A stretch of DNA of 64,000 nt from Bradyrhizobium sp. GTDB lineage: Bacteria > Pseudomonadota > Alphaproteobacteria > Rhizobiales > Xanthobacteraceae. Made by a program: the position numbers and the translations under genes. Under the pieces are notes generated by a model. The model had not been told where the DNA came from, made no database searches, and saw nothing but the letters and a program-made list of their open reading frames with translations. The first letter of the stretch is position 1. Each line of letters starts with the position of its first letter. The stretch lies in NCBI RefSeq assembly GCF_022844465.1, contig NZ_JALHLP010000004.1:191735-255734 (forward strand), given 5' to 3'. This document shows, piece by piece, positions 9,062-16,909 of this stretch.

Positions 9062-9273
9062 AAAAAGTGGCGTCGGGTCAGGAGCCCGAGATGGACGACG
9101 AGAGGCCAAGCCACTTCGATGGCAGCGGAGTCCTCGAAGTCCCTGGCGAGACGGCGGCACCTGCCAAACCATGCAAAGATGCGCTCGACGACCCAGCGTC
9201 GAGGTAGGAGCTGGAACCCTTTGACTCCAGGCGGTCGCTCGACAATCTCGATTGTCCATTGCCCGCAATGGGA
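9062..9273 (-). pseudogene. Remnant of the C-terminus of an IS5-family transposase
   Basis: On the minus strand one frame reads CGQWTIEIVERPPGVKGF, then LLPRRWVVERIFAWFGRCRR and LARDFEDSAAIEVAW, then HLGLLTRRHF. This is the C-terminal part of IS5-group DDE transposases, including the conserved catalytic glutamate in RRWVVERIFAW. No N-terminal part, DD residues or flanking inverted repeats are present, so it is a dead fragment of roughly 70 residues, filling the gap between the Nramp gene and the TIGR02186 gene. Confidence 0.85.
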
Positions 9274-9312
9274 GAGAGCATTGAGCCGCGCTATGCGCGG
9301 ACTCTTTGGTGT

Positions 9313-10098
9313 TTAATCTTTCCGGAACACGATCGAGGCCATCCAGCCGGTCATTAACGCCATGAGGGCGGTGACGAGCCCGTAGACGAAGCCGTGCTGG
9401 TGGGCGGCGTTGGCGACGAACTGCTCGAAGCCGACCTTGACGATCTCGAACGCGGTTTCCGTCCTGGTCACTAGCGCGCCTTCGGCGAACAGCTTGATCT
9501 CGACGTCATAGGTGCCGATCGGGACTTCGCCGGGCAGCGGAATGCCGGTGCGGAACAGCGTCGGCGTCAGGAACGTCACCGCCGACGTCGCCTCGCGATA
9601 GAGGCCTTGTTCCGAGCGCAGCCGCACGAAGGCGCTGCGGAACGGGTCGTTCGGCACGACGTCGGCAAAATCCGGCCCGACGCGCTGGGTCAGCAGCACG
9701 TTGTTGAGCCCGAGCTGCTGGCGCCGCTGCACCTCGGCGGTGGCGATGGATTCGAACGGCCGGTTGGAAAACAGCGCCAGGTAGCTCGGCACCTTGACGA
9801 ATTGCCGGGAGTCGGTGTTGATCCAGATGCCGAATTTGCGCTCCTTGCGGCGGGTCACCATGTCGGCGCGCGGGCCGGAGACGGTCACCACCAAATCATA
9901 ATTGGTGCGGAACGGCGGGGTCGCGGCGTCCTTTTCCACCGAACCGAACAGCACCAGCTCTTCGCCCGAATAGTTCGGCGTCACCGTGACGCGATGGTTC
10001 GACACTGACACGATCAGCTTTTCAGCGCTCGCGGTCGCGGTCGCGAGCAGGGATCCCAGCGCAACGCTTCCGATGGTGAGGAGGAGGCGCGGCGTCAT
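9313..10098 (-). CDS. TIGR02186 family membrane-anchored periplasmic protein
   Basis: 261 residues with a cleavable-looking signal peptide (TIGSVALGSLLATATASAEK), a beta-rich periplasmic middle, and one C-terminal membrane helix (FVYGLVTALMALMTGWMASI). It matches the alphaproteobacterial family TIGR02186, whose genes sit next to TSUP transporters. The start ATG overlaps the stop of the upstream transporter as ATGA, so the two proteins are made together and probably act together at the inner membrane. The molecular role is unknown. The last codons abut the transposase remnant, but the ending FRKD looks complete. Confidence 0.85.
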   Translation of the reverse strand: MTPRLLLTIGSVALGSLLATATASAEKLIVSVSNHRVTVTPNYSGEELVLFGSVEKDAATPPFRTNYDLVVTVSGPRADMVTRRKERKFGIWINTDSRQFVKVPSYLALFSNRPFESIATAEVQRRQQLGLNNVLLTQRVGPDFADVVPNDPFRSAFVRLRSEQGLYREATSAVTFLTPTLFRTGIPLPGEVPIGTYDVEIKLFAEGALVTRTETAFEIVKVGFEQFVANAAHQHGFVYGLVTALMALMTGWMASIVFRKD

Positions 10099-11021
10099 CC
10101 GGTGCCCCCGGTTTCGCGGATGGTGAAGAGATCCTCGGGCCGGATCACGAGTTCGACCGCAAAGCGGACGCCGACCGCCAGCACCAGCAGTCCGAGCAGC
10201 AGCCGCAGATGTTCGCCGCGGATTTTTTGTCCGGCCCGCGCCCCGAACTGGGCGCCGGTAACGCCGCCGACCATCAGGATCAGCGCCAGCACGGCGTCGA
10301 CCAGGTGATTGGTGACCGCATGCAGCATGGTGGCGAACAGCATCGTCACCAGCGTGAGCACCATCGACGTGCCGATGACCGTGGAGGTCGGCACCCGCAG
10401 CACGTAGATCATCAGCGGTATCAGTATGAAGCCGCCGCCGATGCCCATGACGGCGCCGATGAAGCCGATCACGAGGCCGATCACGATGACGGGAATCACC
10501 GACAGATAGATCTTCGATCGCTTGAATCGCATCTTCAGCGGCAATCCATGGATCCAGCCATGGCTACCCGGGCGCCGCGCCGCGATTGCGCCGTCGCGAC
10601 GGACCCGCAGCATGGCGCGCACGCCCTCCCAGAACATCAACCCGCCGACGGTGGTCAACAGGATCACGTAGGACACCGCAATCAGCAGATCGAGCTGGCC
10701 GAGCGAGCGCAACAGCGTGAAGGTCCAGACCCCGAGCGCGGTGCCGATAGTGCCGCCGCTCAGCAGCACCAGCGCCAGCAGCGGATCGATGGCGCGCCGC
10801 CGCCAATAGGACAGCGCGCCGGAAAACGAGGAAGCTGCGATGTGGCTCGCAACCGAGGCGACCGCGACCGCAGGCGCGATGCCGGTGAAAATCAAAAGCG
10901 GCGTCATCAGGAAGCCGCCGCCGATCCCGAACATGCCGGAGACGAAACCAACCGCCGCCCCCATCGCCAGGATGAGGAAAACATTGACCGGAATGTCGGC
11001 GATCGGGAGGTAGAGCTGCAC
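10095..11021 (-). CDS. TSUP (TauE/SafE) family anion transporter
   Basis: An inner-membrane protein with about eight helices and the repeated glycine motif of the family: GMFGIGGGFLMTPLLIF in the first half and GAVMGIGGGFILIPLMIY in the second. Family members move sulfite, sulfoacetate or other small organosulfur anions; the substrate here is not evident. The chosen start is GTG at 11021 (reading MQLYLPIADIPVN), which fits the usual family N-terminus; an in-frame ATG at 11156 would add 45 basic, non-family residues. Its stop overlaps the start of the TIGR02186 gene by four bases. Confidence 0.87.
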   Translation of the reverse strand: MQLYLPIADIPVNVFLILAMGAAVGFVSGMFGIGGGFLMTPLLIFTGIAPAVAVASVASHIAASSFSGALSYWRRRAIDPLLALVLLSGGTIGTALGVWTFTLLRSLGQLDLLIAVSYVILLTTVGGLMFWEGVRAMLRVRRDGAIAARRPGSHGWIHGLPLKMRFKRSKIYLSVIPVIVIGLVIGFIGAVMGIGGGFILIPLMIYVLRVPTSTVIGTSMVLTLVTMLFATMLHAVTNHLVDAVLALILMVGGVTGAQFGARAGQKIRGEHLRLLLGLLVLAVGVRFAVELVIRPEDLFTIRETGGTG

Positions 11022-11224
11022 GCGCGTCTGCTTTTGTCGCTTGCCGCCGGCCCGGCCGTGGCCGGTCAGGGCATGGTTTCTCGTCCGTTCGCCGGCAGCG
11101 GGGCCGGATGCGCGCACGAATTGCGCGGCGCCTGGCCGGTTCCCGCGCCTCTGCATAACTGAATTCGTCGGCAGGCGGGGCGAAAAATGCCAGGGAAGGC
11201 AAATTTTTGCCTGATTGGCCCGCG

Positions 11225-12028
11225 TCAGGGCTTGCCCAGGGGATCGGTGATGAGGTTCATCGTCAGCGCCTGCTGCGGCGTAAGCCAGCGAATGTCCCGC
11301 GTCTCGGACATCGATTCCACGATCGCGGACGACACCCCCATCTTGGTCATGTAGCCCAGCAATGCGCCCGCGATCCGCTGGGTTTCGGCAACGGGATCGC
11401 TGACCGACGCTGTCGCGACAAATCGATGAACGCCAAGCGCCGAGCCCGGTACGCCGAAGCGGGTCTTGCCGCCGGCAAAGACCAGCACGCAAGCGCTGGC
11501 GCAATAGGCCGGCTTGATGCGGCCGGAGGCATCGGCGCTGCCGACCGCCGTGACCAGGCCGCGCGCGCGGATGATTTCGCCCATGATAACAGCCTGGTTC
11601 AGATTGCCGCCGGGCGAGGACAGCAGGATCATGTCGCCGGCGGCAAGACCGGCTTCATCAAGCCGCTCGCGAAACAGGGTCGCGCTTGCGGCGCCGATTT
11701 TTCCGCTGACAGACAGGGCGCGCCGGCCCGCCGCGGCGCCGTCGAGATCGGCCCTGGCGATCACCGTGAACGTCGTGCTCGGCGAGATATACTGGTCCTT
11801 CCAGTAGTCCCACGCCTCCGGTCGCGACAGGTCCTGATAGGCGGAGATGACGACGCCGGACACCAGCAGCAGGAAGATGGCGAGGGAACCGAAATCCCGC
11901 CTGCGGCGGGGCGCTTCATTCCGTTGCGGAGGGGGCCGGCCGGCGAGGGGGCGCGGCGGCGTCACCGCAGGACCCGTCGGCGACCTGCGGGAACGATCTG
12001 CATCCTTATGGCTGTCTTGCGCTGGCAA
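11225..12028 (-). CDS. Membrane-anchored ClpP/crotonase-fold protein (COG3904-like)
   Basis: A proline/arginine-rich cytoplasmic tail is followed by one membrane helix (FGSLAIFLLLVSGVVISAY) and then a periplasmic ClpP-like domain. The stretches LLSSPGGNL and PAYCASACVLVFAGG resemble the oxyanion and nucleophile-elbow regions of ClpP-fold serine peptidases, with serine of CASAC at the expected nucleophile place, and GVHRF supplies a histidine. A proteolytic role is inferred only. The TTG at 12028 is preferred because AGAGG stands five bases before it; a GTG at 12064 in the same frame is the alternative. There is no clear operon partner. Confidence 0.7.
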   Translation of the reverse strand: MPAQDSHKDADRSRRSPTGPAVTPPRPLAGRPPPQRNEAPRRRRDFGSLAIFLLLVSGVVISAYQDLSRPEAWDYWKDQYISPSTTFTVIARADLDGAAAGRRALSVSGKIGAASATLFRERLDEAGLAAGDMILLSSPGGNLNQAVIMGEIIRARGLVTAVGSADASGRIKPAYCASACVLVFAGGKTRFGVPGSALGVHRFVATASVSDPVAETQRIAGALLGYMTKMGVSSAIVESMSETRDIRWLTPQQALTMNLITDPLGKP

Positions 12029-12120
12029 GGGATCCTCTCGGCAGGCCGCACCGCACGCGACCACGTGTGCGGTCGATTATACGACGTTATGGCCGGGGAT
12101 GTGGCGGCGGGGGATCGCGC

Positions 12121-15100
12121 TCAAGGCGCGGTAGCGGCGCGCCGGTTCACGATCGGCTTGGCGGCGGACTTGGCGGCCGGCGCCGGGGTTGCGTCCCAGC
12201 CGCCGGCCGGCGCGGCCACATTGACGGCGTCGTCGGGCTGCGGCTCCACGCTGAAGGTCTGGAGCGCGAGCCTGGCGGCCGCCAGCGACTGGTCGTCGAG
12301 GCGCTTGGCGATGTCGTCGCGCTTGCGTCCGGAGTCGGTGTCACCCTGCGCCGCGGCAAGGCTGAACCACTTGAAGGATTCAGCGAGGTTCTGTTCGACG
12401 CCGATGCCGCGGGCGTAGAGGATACCGAGGTTGAACTGGCTGTCGGCGACGCCGCGCTCGGCGGCTTTCCGGAACCATTGCGCCGCGGCCTTGTAGTTCG
12501 CGCCCTTGCCGCCGCCATCGGCGTCGAGCACGGCCAGATTGTGCATCGCCTTGGCATTGCCGCGTTCGGCTGCCTGCAGATAGTAACGCCGCGCGATATC
12601 GACGTCCTTTTTCACGCTGAGGCCCTTCTCGTAGAAGGTGCCGAGCCGGAAGATCGCGGGCACCACGCCGGCCTGCGCCGCGCGGTCATACCATTTGGCG
12701 GCCTCGTCGAAGTTCGAGGCGACGCCTTTGCCTTCGGAGAAGCGCAGGCCGATTTCATAGGCCGCGGCCGGATCGCCCTTCAGCGCGGCGGCGCGCAGCG
12801 CCGGCCCACCAATGGCCTCGGGCAGTTGCTCGCCGGGCGGGACCGCGATCATCGAAAGCTTGCCGCCGGTGGCCGGTACGGCGGGGATCGCATTCGTGAT
12901 GTCGCTGGGTGTGGACGACGACGCCTGCGGCGGGATCGCGACCCGCGCGCCATCCGGCGCCGGAGCATTGTTCGACTGCTTCTCGGCCGGGAGCGGCGCG
13001 GTGATCGCAGGCGCGGCGGGCGCGGGCGTTGCCGGCATGGCGCGGTTGTCAGCGGCAGCCGGCGCGGGCGCCGCCTGCCCATGTGGGCTTTCCAGCGGCG
13101 GAAGCTGCGGCGAACTTCCGGTGTCGAGCAGCGTCATCGCCATCTGGAAGGTGCCAAGCACGATCGCGGCCACGCTTGCGGCCACCAGCAGCGCGCGGAT
13201 TTTGGAGCTGAGGCTTGCGGGTTTCTTGTCGTTGGCCTCGCCGCCGATGCTCCCGGCGGCAGCCTTCGCGGCCGAGCGCCCGGCCTTTTCGTTGACGGGC
13301 GCGGCCGCGGCGGCGGCCTGCGCGGCGCGACGCGCGGCGGCGATGAAGCTCGACGAACTGACCGGCGCCTTGGGGCCAGCCGCGATCTCGCTGATCGCGT
13401 TTTCGGAAGCGGCGATCCGTTCCGACGGCGACGCCATGCGCGCGGCTGGCCGCGTGCCCGGCTCGAGCGGATGATCCGGCGGCAGTTCCGGCGCGGTGAC
13501 GATCCCCGGCGCGGCGGCGTGCGGCTCGAGGATTTCGCTGATGGCCCGCGGCAAGGGCCCGACAAGGGGCGGTGAGGACGGCTGTGCGGCGTGGAATTCG
13601 CGGGGCGCGGCGGCAAATTGCGGCTGCGACGCCGCCGGATTTGGCAGCTCCGGTTTCGGAGATGGCGACAGCGGCTGCATCAGGGGCGGCGGCGCGAAGT
13701 CCTGCGCGGGCATCGTCGTCCGCGGGGCTGCTTCACGGGTCTCGACCGCTGGCGGTGCCGGCCGGGAGGCTGCCGGCGCCGAGCCTGCCCCGCGCAGATC
13801 GCCTTCGATCGTCGAGAGCCGGTCGACCACATGGCCGAGCGTGTTGTGGACGGTTTCAAGCGAATCCTGCGTGCGGCGGTCGTTCTCCGACTGGCCCAGG
13901 CGGATGTCGGACAGTTCGCGCTTGACGAGATCGACGATGCCGGGGTCCATCGACCGCGGCGTCACGGCGTTGCGGCTGCTTTCGGCAATCGCGACCAGAT
14001 TGGCGTGCTGGCGCTCCAGCGAGCGCAGAATGTCGTGCAGCCCTTCCTCGACCCGTCCGAGGTCGACGGCGGGCGCGGAGGAACGATCGGCGGAGCTTTC
14101 CAGCCGTTCCAGCAGGTGCGAGACGCGCTGCTCGAGATGGGCGAACGCCGACGCCTGGTCGTTGCCGACCGGGAGGCGGTCGAGCCGCTCCGACAGCGCG
14201 CGCAGCGCGTTCTCCAGATGCTCCGGATGCCCGCCCGCGGCCGGCGCGGGCCGGCTCTCCAGCGAGGCGGTCAGCGCGGCGATGCGCTGCTCGAGAATGG
14301 CGAAGGAATCGCGGTTGCCGTCAAGCCGCGACAGCTGGTCGACCTTGGCCGACAGCGTCTGCACATTGTCGCCAAGCCGCGCCAGCGCTTCGTTGGAGGC
14401 GACGTTGGAGACGATCGTGCGCAGCGCCGTGATCGCGCTTTCGAGCTGATGCACCGTGGAGGGATCGTCGTTCGCGCGCAGGATCAGGTCGAGCTTGGCG
14501 CCGAGATTGCGGATCGCCTCGTCGTAACCGGCGAGTTGCTCGGCCGGCGTCAGCGAGCGCAGCGCCTGGCGGATTTCGCCGAGCGCGCCCTCGATGCCGG
14601 CGAGCATCTGGCCGTCGCTGCCGCTCTGGCGGCTGTCGTCGATGCGGCGGGACAGCGAGCGGATCTCGTTCTCGATTGATTCGATCGCCCGGCGCGGCAT
14701 CGCCTCGGTGATGGCGCGGCGGATGTCGGCAAGCTCGGCCCGGAACGCCGCGATCGACGCCTCGACATGATCGGGGCGCTGCAGCGCCTCGATCTGGCTG
14801 GTGATCTTGACCAGGTGACGTTCCAGCGAGCTGAAGTCGAGACCAACAGGCGCGGCCGGCGGCGCGGATTTGGGCGGAGCGGGGTGCGCCGCCGGACCCG
14901 GGTCGGGCGGCGTCCGCCGCGGCGGCGGGCCGTCGAGCTGATGCTGGCGCGCGGCGATTTCGGCGATCGCAAAGTCCATCGAGGCCGGGCTGAGCGGCGG
15001 CGACGGGCGATAGACCTGGGCGGCGGCGCGCTCGACCATCTCGGCCTGGCGCTGCCTCTCCTGGATCTCGGCCAAGCGCGGCTCGGGATGCGAAATCTGC

Positions 15101-15474
15101 GACAGCCGGGCGTCGAGCCGCGAAATGGCGTCGTTGAGTTCGCGGGCCATCACCGGCGCGCCGCGCGGGGCGTCGCCGCGCGGCGCCGGCCGCGAAATCT
15201 GCTCGATCTGCCGGGCGATGGCATCCAGCCGCTGGTGGATGTCGGCGACGTCGCCGCTTTCCTGGCCGGGCGTTGCCGGCCGGGCCTCGCGGGGCGCGCG
15301 GAAATCGGCCGGCGTGGGTTGGCCGAGGGTGGAATTGACCCAGTCGTTCAGCGACATGCCGGCGCGGCGCGCGGCGCCCTCGGCCCTTTCGCGGACGGAC
15401 GGATCGATGCCGTCGACACTCCAGGATACGCGCGAATTCATGCTCTCGTCCGGTTCCGACCCCAGGCGCTTCAT
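12121..15474 (-). CDS. Large coiled-coil membrane protein with C-terminal Sel1 repeats (PodJ-like architecture)
   Basis: 1117 residues. The N-terminus (VDPSVRERAEGAARRAGMSL-like, followed by NDWVNSTLG) resembles the start of alphaproteobacterial PodJ/polarity proteins. A long heptad-rich coiled coil spans about 60-520, a Pro/Ala-rich linker follows, one membrane helix lies near residue 765 (IRALLVAASVAAIVLGTFQM), and the periplasmic end carries four or more Sel1-type repeats such as AAAYEIGLRFSEGKG and AKAMHNLAVLDADGGG. Such proteins organise poles or envelope machinery; the role here is inferred from architecture. Start 15474 is the longest; ATG at 15441 (MNSRVSWSVDGID) is equally plausible. 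Confidence 0.82.
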   Translation of the reverse strand: MKRLGSEPDESMNSRVSWSVDGIDPSVRERAEGAARRAGMSLNDWVNSTLGQPTPADFRAPREARPATPGQESGDVADIHQRLDAIARQIEQISRPAPRGDAPRGAPVMARELNDAISRLDARLSQISHPEPRLAEIQERQRQAEMVERAAAQVYRPSPPLSPASMDFAIAEIAARQHQLDGPPPRRTPPDPGPAAHPAPPKSAPPAAPVGLDFSSLERHLVKITSQIEALQRPDHVEASIAAFRAELADIRRAITEAMPRRAIESIENEIRSLSRRIDDSRQSGSDGQMLAGIEGALGEIRQALRSLTPAEQLAGYDEAIRNLGAKLDLILRANDDPSTVHQLESAITALRTIVSNVASNEALARLGDNVQTLSAKVDQLSRLDGNRDSFAILEQRIAALTASLESRPAPAAGGHPEHLENALRALSERLDRLPVGNDQASAFAHLEQRVSHLLERLESSADRSSAPAVDLGRVEEGLHDILRSLERQHANLVAIAESSRNAVTPRSMDPGIVDLVKRELSDIRLGQSENDRRTQDSLETVHNTLGHVVDRLSTIEGDLRGAGSAPAASRPAPPAVETREAAPRTTMPAQDFAPPPLMQPLSPSPKPELPNPAASQPQFAAAPREFHAAQPSSPPLVGPLPRAISEILEPHAAAPGIVTAPELPPDHPLEPGTRPAARMASPSERIAASENAISEIAAGPKAPVSSSSFIAAARRAAQAAAAAAPVNEKAGRSAAKAAAGSIGGEANDKKPASLSSKIRALLVAASVAAIVLGTFQMAMTLLDTGSSPQLPPLESPHGQAAPAPAAADNRAMPATPAPAAPAITAPLPAEKQSNNAPAPDGARVAIPPQASSSTPSDITNAIPAVPATGGKLSMIAVPPGEQLPEAIGGPALRAAALKGDPAAAYEIGLRFSEGKGVASNFDEAAKWYDRAAQAGVVPAIFRLGTFYEKGLSVKKDVDIARRYYLQAAERGNAKAMHNLAVLDADGGGKGANYKAAAQWFRKAAERGVADSQFNLGILYARGIGVEQNLAESFKWFSLAAAQGDTDSGRKRDDIAKRLDDQSLAAARLALQTFSVEPQPDDAVNVAAPAGGWDATPAPAAKSAAKPIVNRRAATAP

Positions 15475-15634
15475 CTGCGCCGTCAGCCGCCCCGCGCGTC
15501 CCGCTGAAGAGACAATCGGATTCCGCGCAGGCCGTCTGCCTCAGACCCCGACTTTTCAGCGTCACGGTAAAGAACGGGTTAAGGAATGACGGATCGCGGC
15601 GCTAAAGTTGCCCGGGCGACGGGAGGGTCGCGCT

Positions 15635-16228
15635 TCAACCGTTGTTCTCGCGCTTACCGTCCGCGATCGAAACGACGTTGCTCCGCTTGCCCGAGGCGAG
15701 CGCCGACAGCGCCTCGATCGCCTGTTCGCACCATTCCGCCACGGTGCGCTCGTAAGCGAGGCCGATGCGAAGTCCAAGCAGCTTGCCGAGATCGGCCGGT
15801 GACGCCGTGCCGTCCGGAAACCGCTTGTTGAGCAGCCGCTCGTAGCGGGCGAAGCGGTCGCGGTGGTGTTCCAGCCGCGCCATCAGGTCGGTGCGCAGGG
15901 GTTCGATGTCGACGCTGTCGAGCGCGTAGAGGCGCACCAGCAGGTCGTCCTTGATCGAGGCCGGCACGCTCGGCCGCGCCGCCCAGTGTCGCAGCGCCGC
16001 CCGTCCCGCCGGGGTCAGCGTGTAGACCAGCTTGTTGGGCTTGCCGGATTGCACGACCTCGCGGCCCTCGATATGGCCGCGGTCGCGCAGCCGGGTGAGC
16101 TCGCGATAAATTTGCTGGTGGTTGGCCTTCCAGAAGAATCCAATGGAGGCGTCGAAGGTCTTGGCAAGCTCGTAGCCTGTCATCGGACGTTCGGTCAGGC
16201 AGGCCAGGATCGCATCGCCAAGCGCCAA
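15635..16228 (-). CDS. PadR family transcriptional regulator
   Basis: An N-terminal winged helix typical of PadR (ALGDAILACLTERPMTGYEL, then FDASIGFFWKANHQQIYREL) is followed by the C-terminal helical dimerisation domain found in the PadR-s2 type. The start is taken as TTG at 16228 because GGAGG stands eight bases before it and family members begin at this leucine (LALGDAIL). An upstream ATG at 16294 would place coding sequence across the operator palindromes. The gene is divergent from a SnoaL-like gene, and the intergenic region holds two tandem PadR-like operators, so autorepression and control of the divergent gene are likely. Confidence 0.88.
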   Translation of the reverse strand: MALGDAILACLTERPMTGYELAKTFDASIGFFWKANHQQIYRELTRLRDRGHIEGREVVQSGKPNKLVYTLTPAGRAALRHWAARPSVPASIKDDLLVRLYALDSVDIEPLRTDLMARLEHHRDRFARYERLLNKRFPDGTASPADLGKLLGLRIGLAYERTVAEWCEQAIEALSALASGKRSNVVSIADGKRENNG

Positions 16229-16260
16229 GACGTCACCCTCCGGCTGCGGAAGCGTTGACA

Positions 16261-16294
16261 ATATGCATAAAGTAGCATATGCGTCAACAGGCAT
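16261..16294. promoter_or_regulatory. Two abutting PadR-type operators
   Basis: ATGC at 16263-16266 and GCAT at 16275-16278 are separated by eight bases; the arms extend to ATATGC and GCATAT. Directly next to it a second ATGC (16279-16282) and GCAT (16291-16294) again have an eight-base spacer. The layout matches the known PadR operator form ATGT-N8-ACAT with one base changed per half. The site lies between the PadR start and the divergent gene. Confidence 0.75.
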
Positions 16295-16357
16295 AAAGAT
16301 GGGCTGCGGTTGTGCGCCGATGCCGCGCCGGCGGCGCTACGGACGGGGAATGGAGAC

Positions 16358-16747
16358 ATGATGACCATGGATGGCCTCGACAAGTGGTACGGCTACATGA
16401 AGTCCCATGACACCGCGGCGCTCTGGGACCTGCTGCACCCCGACGCGGTGTTCGAAAGCCCGGTGGTGCATACGCCGCAGCGCGGCCGCGACATCACCTT
16501 CAAATATCTGGCGGGTGCAGAGAAGGTGCTGGGCGGGCCCGGCTTCAAATATACCGGCGAATGGCGCAGCGCCGATGGCGCGGTGCTCGAATTCGAGAAC
16601 GAGATCGAGGGCGTCAGGATCAACGGCGTCGATATCATCCGTTTTAGCCACGATGGCCGAATCACCCATTTCAAGGTGATGGTGCGTCCGCTGAAAGCGA
16701 TCAACCTGCTGCATCGTCTGATGGGGGAGCAACTCACCAAGCAATGA
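16358..16747 (+). CDS. SnoaL-like / NTF2-fold protein
   Basis: 129 residues with the cone-shaped alpha+beta fold pattern of SnoaL-like polyketide cyclases and related small hydrolases: an N-terminal helix (LDKWYGYMKSHDTAALWDLL), then HPDAVFESPVV, then the late strands HDGRITHFKVMVRPL. The catalytic identity is not predictable. The start at 16358 is preceded by GGAG at a normal distance; an ATG three bases later is an alternative. It is divergent from the PadR gene and probably under its control, which suggests a response to some aromatic or lipid-like compound, an inference from the regulator family only. Confidence 0.8.
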   Translation: MMTMDGLDKWYGYMKSHDTAALWDLLHPDAVFESPVVHTPQRGRDITFKYLAGAEKVLGGPGFKYTGEWRSADGAVLEFENEIEGVRINGVDIIRFSHDGRITHFKVMVRPLKAINLLHRLMGEQLTKQ

Positions 16748-16749
16748 GA

Positions 16750-16784
16750 GGCCGGGCAACGATATCAATTCGGCGTGCCCGGCC
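16750..16784 (+). terminator. Possible terminator hairpin after the SnoaL-like gene
   Basis: GGCCGGGCA (16750-16758) pairs with TGCCCGGCC (16776-16784). The nine-pair stem has a long 17-base loop and no following T-run, so it is a weak candidate. Confidence 0.35.
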
Positions 16785-16909
16785 GCTTGTCGCGGTCGGC
16801 TCGCTCGCTGCAACGCCCGTAACCGGATAGAGTTCACTGCCGCCAACATCGCCAGATTTCAGTTCGCGCCGCCGTCCAATTTCAATCCTGCCGCTGCCGG
16901 GAGAACACC

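Noticed and set aside
12067..13575. 502-codon plus-strand frame opposite the Sel1 protein
   Set aside because: Arg/Gly-rich shadow of the coding strand with no domain; the opposite strand has coiled coil, membrane helix and Sel1 repeats.
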